Source: Wolbachia endosymbiont of Oedothorax gibbosus
GTDB lineage: Bacteria; Pseudomonadota; Alphaproteobacteria; Rickettsiales; Anaplasmataceae
DNA: 64,000 nt
Direction of reading: 5' to 3'
Assembly (NCBI RefSeq): GCF_936270435.1
Contig: NZ_OW370567.1
Span: forward strand, 806,001 to 870,000
The notes under the pieces: generated by a model
Databases searched by the model: none
Told to the model about the DNA's origin: nothing
The model's input: only the letters and a program-made list of their open reading frames with translations
Program-made: the position numbers and the translations under genes
Shown here: positions 18,263-26,060 of the stretch, in pieces
Layout of the letters: the number at the start of each line of letters is the position of its first letter
How positions within the stretch are numbered: position 1 is the first letter of the stretch

Positions 18263-19080
18263 ATGAAGAAAGATATTACAGAACTGTACTGTTGCGTCGA
18301 GGATTTTTGTCGTGCGGTAGATGATAATTTTGCAAATAGGTTCTTATCAAACGGCAAAAAACCAACCAGAGTACCAGAAATAGCGCACTCAGAAATTCTA
18401 ACCATAATCCTATTATACCATAAATCACCATGTAAAAACTTCAAGGCTTTTTATCTTTGTTATCTTCAGTTATTCTATAGATCAGAGTTTTCAAAGCTGC
18501 CTTCATATCACAGATTTATTGCCTTAAAGCCGCGAGTTTTGTGGTATTTAGCATTACTTTTGCAATGGTTTTGTGAACAAGCAAAAATGACCGGGATTTC
18601 CTACATAGATTCTACTTCAATAGCAGTATGCCATCGAAAAAGAATCTCAAGAAATAAGGTTTTCAAAGGATTAGCAGAGTTAGGAAAGAATACTTACGGC
18701 TGGTTTTTTGGTTTTAAATTACATGTAGTAATCAATGAAATAGGTGAAATTCAAGGTGTTACGCTAACCAGAGGTAACGTCGATGACAGAAAACCTGTAC
18801 CAACTCTAACCAAAAAACTAACTGGACTTTTGTTTGGAGATAAGGGCTATATAAAGAAAGAGCTCTTTGAGAAACTATTCGATAGAGGTCTAAAACTCGT
18901 CACTAAAGTGAAAAAAGGTATGAAAAATGCACTGATTTCGCTGAAAGAGAAGATTTTACTAGGGAAAAGATCGATTGTTGAAACGGTTTTTGGCTGCCTA
19001 AAAAACAAATTTGAACTTGAGCACACTCGGCATAGATCCACAGTAAATTTCTTGGTACATATTTTTTCTACCCTCATTTC
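18263..19080 (+). pseudogene. IS982-family transposase, cut by IS256 near the 3' end
   Basis: Identical to the intact copy at 21963-22835 up to FSTLIS, where IS256 is inserted; the last 18 residues are replaced by an unrelated tail (GMFKKVCQTEKKVIN). Catalytic region: SYIDSTSIAVCH (Asp), FGDKGYIKKE (Asp), SIVETVFGCLK (Glu). Because only the extreme C-terminus is altered, residual activity cannot be excluded. Confidence 0.85.
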
Positions 19081-20427
19081 GGGAATGTTCAAAAAAGTGT
19101 GTCAAACCGAAAAAAAAGTAATAAATTGATATAAAAAAAATGGAGGTTTCACATATGAATCAAAGAATAGCAAATAAAACTACTGGATTGGTAGATTATA
19201 AAGAATTAGAAACAAATATCCTGTCGTCTATACGAGAAGGAAGGCCGCTGACGGGAAGGGACGGAGTATTAACACCATTGATAAAAAAGCTGCTGGAGGC
19301 AAGTTTGGAAGGTGAAATAGAAAATCACTTGTTGGCTGAAAGCGAAGAAAATAATCGAAGAAATGGGAGAAATGGAAAGACTTTAAGGACAAGTGCCGGT
19401 TCATTTGAACTTTTGACGCCAAGGGATAGAGAAGGAAGTTTTGAGCCGCAAATAGTCAAAAAAAGGCAAACAAACTTACATCCAGAGCTTGAAACGAAGA
19501 TCTTGAGCACATTTGCCAGTGGTATGAGTTATAGAGATATAGCGTCACACGTTGAGGAAATTTATGATCACAAAATATCGGCGGCAGAGATATCAAGTAT
19601 TACCGACAAATTGCTACCGGTAATCAACGAATGGCGTAGTCGCCCATTGCAGTCTGTGTACCCAATAGTGTTCATGGATGGCATGTTTTTCAAAGTTAAG
19701 GAGGACGGGCATTGCGTAAGTAAATGCATGTATAATATATTAGGCGTAGATCAAAATGGCAGAAAAGAGGTACTAGGCTTTTATTTAGCCGAAAGTGAGG
19801 GAGCCAACTTCTGGTTAGGGGTATTAAATGACCTAAAAGAGAGAGGAGTAGAGGATATTCTGATTGCCTGCGTCGATGGTCTAAAAAGTTTTCCTGCAGC
19901 AATAAATAGTGTGTTTCCTAAAGCAGAAGTACAGCTATGTATAGTGCATCAGATAAGGAATTCATTGAAATATGTATCCAGCAAAGATGTGAAAGTTTTC
20001 ATGAACGATTTGAAGAAAATATATCGTGCTTCAAGTAAAGAAATCGCTGAGAATTATTTGCTTGAGCTGGAAGAAAAATGGGGTGAAAAATATCCTTTGG
20101 TTATAAAATCGTGGCAAAATAATTGGGAAAATTTATCTGGTTATTTTAAGTATTCTGGGCCAGTTAGAAAGCTGATTTATACCACCAATCCTATTGAGGG
20201 GTTGCATAGACAGATTAGAAAATTCACTAAAACTAAGGGCTCATTTACTAGTACAAATGCCTTGTACAAACAGGTATATTGTGCTATAAAAAAGGCAGAG
20301 CAAAATTGGATTATGGCTATACCTAATTGGGCTTTAACTATATCTCAACTTGATATTTTCTTTCCTGGTAGATTGAAAATTGAGTTGAATTAAAAATGCG
20401 GTTTGACACACTTTTTTGAACATTCCC
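19081..20427 (+). mobile_element. IS256-family element inserted in IS982
   Basis: 1347 bases with inverted repeats GGGAATGTTCAAAAAAGTGT and complement, flanked by a perfect 8-bp duplication CTCATTTC (19073-19080 and 20428-20435), as expected for IS256. The transposase is intact, and this is one of the youngest insertions in the window. Confidence 0.92.
19155..20393 (+). CDS. IS256-family transposase (Mutator-like)
   Basis: 412 residues from ATG 19155; GGAGG lies 8 bases before this ATG, while the upstream ATG at 19140 overlaps that ribosome site, so the later start is preferred. Mutator/IS256 features: LLTPRDREGSFEPQIVKKRQ, the DDE residues in IVFMDGMFFKV (Asp), LIACVDGLKSFP (Asp) and the late Glu in TTNPIEGLHRQIRKFTK. 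Length is normal for the family. It is likely active. Confidence 0.93.
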   Translation: MNQRIANKTTGLVDYKELETNILSSIREGRPLTGRDGVLTPLIKKLLEASLEGEIENHLLAESEENNRRNGRNGKTLRTSAGSFELLTPRDREGSFEPQIVKKRQTNLHPELETKILSTFASGMSYRDIASHVEEIYDHKISAAEISSITDKLLPVINEWRSRPLQSVYPIVFMDGMFFKVKEDGHCVSKCMYNILGVDQNGRKEVLGFYLAESEGANFWLGVLNDLKERGVEDILIACVDGLKSFPAAINSVFPKAEVQLCIVHQIRNSLKYVSSKDVKVFMNDLKKIYRASSKEIAENYLLELEEKWGEKYPLVIKSWQNNWENLSGYFKYSGPVRKLIYTTNPIEGLHRQIRKFTKTKGSFTSTNALYKQVYCAIKKAEQNWIMAIPNWALTISQLDIFFPGRLKIELN

Positions 20428-21869
20428 CTCATTTCTTATTCAATGCAATCGAAAAAGCCCTGTATTTCTCAGCTTTACTTCGTTGGTTAATCCATAACTG
20501 GGGTTAACAAGGCTTAGATCACGATCACCAACTTTAATCCTTACATCTTTATTTTTTTCCAAATCTTCATCGGCTGGTTTATCACCCACTATTTTAATAC
20601 TGCCATTGCTATTAGCACTTAATGTAATGCTACATTCTCTTTCACCTACATACCAATTAAACTTCATTCCATATTGAGCTGTGGTACCTAAATCATAGTA
20701 CCTTACTCTCTTTTATCATCTCTGTAGCCTTTTATAACTTCTTCCTGACTACTATTTAATATTGAGAAACCAACAATTTTGTTGTCTATACAGAATTTAC
20801 TATTTAAAAACTCACTTATTTTAATGTCTGTGTTTTCATTCTTATTATCTTGTAGTTTTACTGTTGCACAAAGATTACCACTGGAAGTTTTCTCTATTGA
20901 TACTGAATCAATAGCGCCATTTTCTATATATTTACCGAATTCTGCATTGGCTTTTTTCTCTAATTCACAGTATTCGTTTTCATTAGCATCGTCAGGATAT
21001 TCGTTTACATCATTACCTTGATTCGTTGCACTTTGTGGCGGTTGCTGCTGTTGCATTTTTTCTAGCGCTTCTTTCATTTTTTTCTGAAGTGATATAACTC
21101 GATTAAGTGTGTCTCTTCTACCATCGTTACCATTATCAAGTAGCTTTAAAGCTTCTACCACTGTGTTTAAGTTTTTATAAGCTACTTCAATATTATACTT
21201 GTCACTCAAAGGTTCACTGTTACCTGAAGAATGTTTATAGCAACAATTTGTTTGAATAATTCCATATGCTCCTATAAGCCTTTTGTAGATATTTTCAAGC
21301 TCTTTTATTATTTCTTCTTTTTGACATAATCTTTTTTAATTAGCTCCAGACTTTCTTTAATATCTTCAACCAGGTTATCATACATAGGCGATTTTATTAC
21401 TGACTTATCCTGTATCGATTTGTCTAATTTTTCGCTACACTTATTTTAACACGTTTGCATGTAGAACTATAATATAAACTTGAATATTATCTATCACTCC
21501 TTCAACATAGACGACACTTTTTTCGAGCAGGAAATCACTTTATTAACCATGTAGTTTTCATGATTATTATCTATTTTAGGCAACTCATACAGATAATTTA
21601 CCATCATTCCAGCCGACTGACTAATACCATTTTTAGAAGTATCCGCCATCCAGTTTAATTGTTTTATCGATGCACCATTGCTTAAATGAAAATGCGCCAC
21701 CGGATCATAAGCACCGCCACTATTGTTCTTAACTTTTAGCAAATAATGTGCACAAAGTTTAAGCATGCATTGTTTAGTTTCATTTGTACATTCAACATTA
21801 GTTTTTAATTGCTCTGCACTTTCTAAAATTTCTGCACTAGATTGTTTTATATTTAGTTTGCCCAATAAA

Positions 21870-22849
21870 CCTCAGTTATGGATTAGAAAATAGATAAAAG
21901 TATAACTAAGAAGAGGGAAACAGGGTAAACTCGAGTATTTTAGTAATAATAAGAGGTTACCCATGAAGAAAGATATTACAGAACTGTACTGTTGCGTCGA
22001 GGATTTTTGTCGTGCGGTAGATGATAATTTTGCAAATAGGTTCTTATCAAACGGCAAAAAACCAACCAGAGTACCAGAAATAGCGCACTCAGAAATTCTA
22101 ACCATAATCCTATTATACCATAAATCACCATGTAAAAACTTCAAGGCTTTTTATCTTTGTTATCTTCAGTTATTCTATAGATCAGAGTTTTCAAAGCTGC
22201 CTTCATATCACAGATTTATTGCCTTAAAGCCGCGAGTTTTGTGGTATTTAGCATTACTTTTGCAATGGTTTTGTGAACAAGCAAAAATGACCGGGATTTC
22301 CTACATAGATTCTACTTCAATAGCAGTATGCCATCGAAAAAGAATCTCAAGAAATAAGGTTTTCAAAGGATTAGCAGAGTTAGGAAAGAATACTTACGGC
22401 TGGTTTTTTGGTTTTAAATTACATGTAGTAATCAATGAAATAGGTGAAATTCAAGGTGTTACGCTAACCAGAGGTAACGTCGATGACAGAAAACCTGTAC
22501 CAACTCTAACCAAAAAACTAACTGGACTTTTGTTTGGAGATAAGGGCTATATAAAGAAAGAGCTCTTTGAGAAACTATTCGATAGAGGTCTAAAACTCGT
22601 CACTAAAGTGAAAAAAGGTATGAAAAATGCACTGATTTCGCTGAAAGAGAAGATTTTACTAGGGAAAAGATCGATTGTTGAAACGGTTTTTGGCTGCCTA
22701 AAAAACAAATTTGAACTTGAGCACACTCGGCATAGATCCACAGTAAATTTCTTGGTACATATTTTTTCTACCCTCATTTCTTATTCAATGCAATCGAAAA
22801 AGCCCTGTATTTCTCAGCTTTACTTCGTTGGTTAATCCATAACTGGGGT
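21870..22849 (+). mobile_element. IS982-family element, copy 2 (intact)
   Basis: 980 bases with termini CCTCAGTTATGGATTA and TAATCCATAACTGGGGT, and 6-bp duplications AATAAA at 21864-21869 and 22850-22855. It is inserted in the malonyl-CoA decarboxylase gene, in the same orientation as copy 1, 3.7 kb away. Confidence 0.92.
21963..22835 (+). CDS. IS982-family transposase
   Basis: 290 residues, intact. N-terminal region MKKDITELYCCVEDFCRAVD, then a DDE core with SYIDSTSIAVCH, LFGDKGYIKKE and IVETVFGCLKNKFELEHTRH. Natural C-terminus YSMQSKKPCISQLYFVG. A GAGG sequence precedes the ATG by 7 bases. Likely active, and it could mobilise copy 1 in trans. Confidence 0.9.
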   Translation: MKKDITELYCCVEDFCRAVDDNFANRFLSNGKKPTRVPEIAHSEILTIILLYHKSPCKNFKAFYLCYLQLFYRSEFSKLPSYHRFIALKPRVLWYLALLLQWFCEQAKMTGISYIDSTSIAVCHRKRISRNKVFKGLAELGKNTYGWFFGFKLHVVINEIGEIQGVTLTRGNVDDRKPVPTLTKKLTGLLFGDKGYIKKELFEKLFDRGLKLVTKVKKGMKNALISLKEKILLGKRSIVETVFGCLKNKFELEHTRHRSTVNFLVHIFSTLISYSMQSKKPCISQLYFVG

Positions 22850-23905
22850 AATAAAGTGACATCTTGGTTTTTTAGCCATTTCGTAAAGCCAGGTATTGGA
22901 GAAAGAGTTGCGTATGTTTTTATACTTTTAAACTCCTGTGATAGCTTTTCTACAACCCTTTTGATTAAGAAATTACCAAGACTAATTCCAGACAATCCTG
23001 CTTGAGTATTTGATATTGAGTAGAATATAGCAGTGCTTGCACTACTTGGATCATTTGAAGGTACCGACTCATCTAAAAGATGTTGAATGCTATCTGCAAT
23101 CTTATCCACCAATGCAACCTCTACAAAAATTAGAGGTTCGTTCGGTATCTTGTAATGAAAAAAAGCAAAACAGAGACGATCAGAGTCTAGTCTGTTTTTT
23201 AGGTCGCCCCAAGAGGAAATTTTATGCACAGCTTCATATTTTATAAGTTTTTCTAACAATGATGCAGGTGAATCCCAAGTAATTTGGCGAAGATCGAGTA
23301 GATCAACATCAACCCAAGTATAGAGTATATTTTTTAATTCGCTCTCTAGTGGATTCAAGCTTCTATATTGGTTCTTTAGCTTAAGCACATCAGAACGCAT
23401 GTCAACAATAAACTTCAGGCCCTCTGGTAAAGAAATAAATTGCTTTAATATTTTAGAACGTGGTGATTCAAGAATTTTTATTAAATCCTGTTCAAATTTA
23501 TAGTTTAACTCGGGATTTTCCTTGTACTCCTTTATTTTCTCATCTATTTCCGCTTTATTCGGATTAAATTTTTCTGCCAGGGTTTGTAGAAATTTTATTT
23601 TACCTTTCTCTGACAAGCTTAAGTACAAATTACCAAGAGATACAGCGTTCTTACGTGCTGAAACCTCCCCTCCCTTTGGGTTTAAGCACTCGTTCATCTT
23701 CAAGACTAAACTATCGATATCGCGACTGTTGCTTAAATCAGGACTGATGTTACCAATCCACGATCTTACAGCATCTGCCACTCCACCTAGTATTTTAAAA
23801 AAGCTCCTTACCGCTTTTTTGTCTTCAACTTTCACTACATCAGTTTTTATCAATGATTCTTTCGTCATAGATTCCCTTTATTATACATAGCTAATGCAAG
23901 TCAGG

Positions 23906-23955
23906 GTCATACCGCCCCGGTATCTCTAGATCCAGCTAACAAGCAGCGGGATGAC
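23906..23955. repeat. Second-family palindrome (GTCATACCG...CGGGATGAC)
   Basis: Arms GTCATACCGCCCCGGTAT and AGCGGGATGAC enclosing a TCTAGATCCAGCTAACAAGC spacer; related to copies at 7595-7650 and 34258-34302. The rest of the 23.87-24.23 kb gap shows no gene. Confidence 0.65.
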
Positions 23956-24229
23956 GGTTGTCGGCAAACCCAAGTTATTTTAGCTACATATAGCTTAAGT
24001 TAAAGGAAAATTTAGCTACATAGCAGGCACTATTACTAGATTATTAATAATTCAGTAATACAATTAATTTCAGGATGTTAATGCCAAAGTTATAAGTTTC
24101 TACCAAATACTGGAAATCTTAATTTTATTTTAGCTACCAATCAACTTGGAGTTAAATATCTTGACATTTATTTAATGTTGCTATATAATAGCTATGTACA
24201 TTTTGTGTACTATAGCAATAAAATTACCT

Positions 24230-24495
24230 TGTAATAGGTGTATTGGACCCGAGGGCAGTACTCGGCGCCTCCACCATGTTTTTTAATTTATATGGGGGCG
24301 AATAAGGATCGACATGCATAGTAAAGATGGTAGCTTTGCTCGGTTAGACACCACCGCTAAGAGTTCATAATTTAAATGCAAACGATAATAATTTGCTGCT
24401 GAAAGGCGATGTTGCAATAGCTGCTTAATTTAAGCACTATAACTTCATTGCTATAAGCACGGTTCAGGGAACGCCGGGTAACAGAAGTTCCCTCA
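24230..24495 (+). ncRNA. ssrA: Permuted two-piece tmRNA
   Basis: The acceptor piece comes first: GGACCCGAGGGCAGTACTCG then GCGCCTCCACCA ending at 24276 (T-arm and CCA). After a short AT spacer removed in maturation, the coding piece starts at 24294 with GGGGGCGAATAAGGATCGAC; GGGGGCG pairs with CGCCTCC of the acceptor piece. The tag reading frame is 24378-24428: ANDNNLLLKGDVAIAA then TAA. A pseudoknot-forming region follows to about 24495. tmRNA rescues stalled ribosomes and tags their products for proteolysis; the permuted form is typical of alphaproteobacteria. The exact 5' end of the acceptor piece is not certain. Confidence 0.9.
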
Positions 24496-24518
24496 AAATT
24501 TACGTATGTGAAAGTTAT

Positions 24519-24947
24519 ATGGAACAAACAGATTACAAAAAACTGCTTAATTCTGCCAAGTTTCAAGTTATCAAAAAGACTTTAGATGTTATATCAGGCA
24601 ATGTTTTTACTCCTCACTTAGAAATATTATTTTTCACATATTTTAATGGTGTGACCATACCAGGTCATTTGAAAAAGTCATACCCTACTCAAATGCTTGT
24701 TATATTACAGCATCAATTCTATGATTTAAAAGTTTCTGAGGATAAATTTAGCGTCAGTTTGAGTTTTCAAGGAAAACAAGAGCGAATTACTATACCGTTT
24801 TTTGCTATTAGTGAGTTTCGTGATAAAATTTCAGGAGATGTTTTAATATTTAGTATCGATTCTGATAAAGAATACAAAAGTGAAAAATGTGCTGAAAAAT
24901 TATCAAACGGCAGTATTATATCCATAGATCAACTACGTGATGAGTAA
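24519..24947 (+). CDS. sspB: SspB-family ClpXP adaptor (alphaproteobacterial type)
   Basis: 142 residues. SspB binds the ssrA tag and delivers tagged proteins to ClpXP. Family motifs: HLEILFFTYFNGVTIPGHLK, YPTQMLVILQHQFYDLKVSE, FSVSLSFQGKQERITIPFFA. It begins only about 25 bases after the tmRNA, so tag donor and tag reader are neighbours and may be co-transcribed. The acidic C-terminal tail that binds ClpX is short here (ISIDQLRDE). Confidence 0.88.
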   Translation: MEQTDYKKLLNSAKFQVIKKTLDVISGNVFTPHLEILFFTYFNGVTIPGHLKKSYPTQMLVILQHQFYDLKVSEDKFSVSLSFQGKQERITIPFFAISEFRDKISGDVLIFSIDSDKEYKSEKCAEKLSNGSIISIDQLRDE

Positions 24948-25149
24948 TTTTTGTAAACAAAAAATATTAATAGAAAAAAGTGGTCTAACTTAAGTAATAG
25001 AATAGAGGAATACTATCGTAGACAAATATGCTAAATCTTTAATTGTTTATTAACGCAGATGGCAAAATTTTTCTTACATATCATCAACTTTCTTTATTGA
25101 AAAATTCAGAAAAATGTTGTATAATTGTTAGTAGACTTTGGTAAAACAT

Positions 25150-25368
25150 ATGGCAGATTCAGGAATTAGTATAACCTTCGATCCAAAAACTTCACATAAC
25201 CTTGCTAAGTTAGCTGAAATCACCAAGGAATCCGTTCAAGAACTAGCAAAAAGGTTAGTCATAGAAGGAATTGAGTGCGAAGTAGAAGATATTGCGTTAT
25301 ATAAAACTGTTAAGGAATGTGAGGATGTAGACTGGAGCACAGTGCTATCTGAAAGGGCGAGGACATAA
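25150..25368 (+). CDS. Antitoxin of a RelBE-like pair
   Basis: 72 residues from ATG 25150 (MADSGISITFDPKTSHNLAK); the in-frame TTG at 25138 is less likely. A short ribbon-helix-helix-like N-terminus and a charged C-terminus (YKTVKECEDVDWSTVLSE) fit RelB/DinJ-type antitoxins. The stop lies at the beginning of the toxin frame. Such pairs usually repress their own promoter. Confidence 0.65.
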   Translation: MADSGISITFDPKTSHNLAKLAEITKESVQELAKRLVIEGIECEVEDIALYKTVKECEDVDWSTVLSERART

Positions 25369-25369
25369 A

Positions 25370-25633
25370 CTGGAATACGATATTGTCTACTCAAAAAACT
25401 TTACTGAAAGAGATTTTCCAAATCTTCCAAAAACGATAAATGAGCGGCTTGCAACTGATCCAATTAAATTTGGTAAACCATTACGTGGCAGACTAAAAGG
25501 ATATAGAAGAATAAGAGTTAGTGATTACCGAGTTATTTATACTGTAAATATTGCAAAACATAAGGTGTTTGTTGCCACAGCAGGACACAGAAAAGACGTC
25601 TATAATAAAATGCCTTTAGACTTACTGCTATAA
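25370..25633 (+). CDS. RelE/ParE-family toxin, no canonical start codon
   Basis: The frame encodes about 87 residues of a RelE-type toxin: LEYDIVYSKNFTERDFPNLP, FGKPLRGRLKGYRRIRVSDYRVIYTV and VFVATAGHRKDVYNK. The R-x-x-R-x-x-DYRVIYT core is the family signature. No ATG, GTG or TTG exists between the in-frame stop at 25328 and this region; only CTG codons (25349, 25370) are available. Either translation starts at CTG, coupled to the antitoxin stop at 25366, or the start has been lost. 88 codons is normal for the family. Confidence 0.65.
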   Translation: MEYDIVYSKNFTERDFPNLPKTINERLATDPIKFGKPLRGRLKGYRRIRVSDYRVIYTVNIAKHKVFVATAGHRKDVYNKMPLDLLL

Positions 25634-25781
25634 ACAATATATATTTTTATACAGCACTCCTTCCTCCTACCTTAGGTGCAGCTCAAAAAATGAAGTTTTT
25701 TTTGGTTCAGCAAAAATAACATTTTGAGTTTAAAAAGTCTAAATACTTGTCTTTTATATATCTTTCGTGTAATAGATATGT

Positions 25782-26060
25782 ATGCATCCAATCATATATC
25801 TACTCAACACGTTACTTGATCTTTATAGCTTCATTCTAATATGTTGGGTTGTCTTAAACTGGCTGGTTAAGCTTAATATGGTGAACATATATAATGAAAT
25901 TGTCAGTAGCATAATGCACATCTTGAACCAATTGACATATCCACCACTAAAGATTATTAGAAGATATATACCACCGTTCAATGGATTAGATTTATCTATA
26001 ATGATATTGCTAATAACAATTCACTTTGTAAAATATACAGTAGCTTACTATTTTAGGTAG
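25782..26060 (+). CDS. YggT-family membrane protein
   Basis: 92 residues with two hydrophobic regions (residues about 5-28 and 70-90) around a conserved loop with QLTYPPLKIIRRYIPPFNGL, the YggT (CcmB-like) signature LTxPxLxPIRRxxP. The biochemical role of the family is not well defined; in some bacteria it is linked to division-site or osmotic functions. The stop codon directly abuts the ftsK start, suggesting an operon. Confidence 0.85.
   Translation: MHPIIYLLNTLLDLYSFILICWVVLNWLVKLNMVNIYNEIVSSIMHILNQLTYPPLKIIRRYIPPFNGLDLSIMILLITIHFVKYTVAYYFR

Larger units (their letters stand above)
18170..20504 (+). mobile_element. IS982-family element, copy 1, interrupted by IS256
   Basis: Termini CCTCAGTTATGGATTA and TAATCCATAACTGGGGT, with a 6-bp target duplication TAACAA at 18164-18169 and 20505-20510. 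Without the nested IS256 (19081-20427 plus one 8-bp duplication) it is 980 bases, the same as copy 2. It interrupts an unknown gene on the minus strand. Confidence 0.9.
18039..21440 (-). pseudogene. Unknown gene broken by frameshifts and IS982
   Basis: Read on the minus strand from about 21440: KLDKSIQDKSVIKSPMYDNL, then (after a frame change near 21330 in an A-rich run) KEEIIKELENIYKRLIGAYG, running on into the ORF at 21209-20703. A second frame change at an AGAGAG run near 20710 leads to VRYYDLGTTAQYG and MKFNWYVGERECSITL (20667). IS982 enters at 20505; across its TAACAA duplication the frame resumes (LSLVSAVKTCKQNN) to a stop at 18039. Predicted content: Gln/Lys-rich coiled coil followed by a beta-rich domain. 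Family not recognised. One degraded gene is the best reading, but two genes are possible. Confidence 0.55.
21494..23868 (-). pseudogene. Malonyl-CoA decarboxylase gene split by IS982
   Basis: The N-terminal part (22850-23868) contains the helical domain and most of the catalytic acetyltransferase-like domain: FFHYKIPNEPLIFVEVALVD, TAIFYSISNTQAGLSGISLG and TYATLSPIPGFTKWL. The C-terminal part (21494-21863) resumes with LCAHYLLKVKNNSGGAYDPV, AHFHLSNGASIKQLNWMADT and QSAGMMVNYLYEL. These are malonyl-CoA decarboxylase signatures; the enzyme converts malonyl-CoA to acetyl-CoA. IS982 separates the parts with duplication AATAAA. Removing the element and one duplication restores an open frame of 462 residues, so IS insertion is the only visible lesion. 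Confidence 0.85.
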
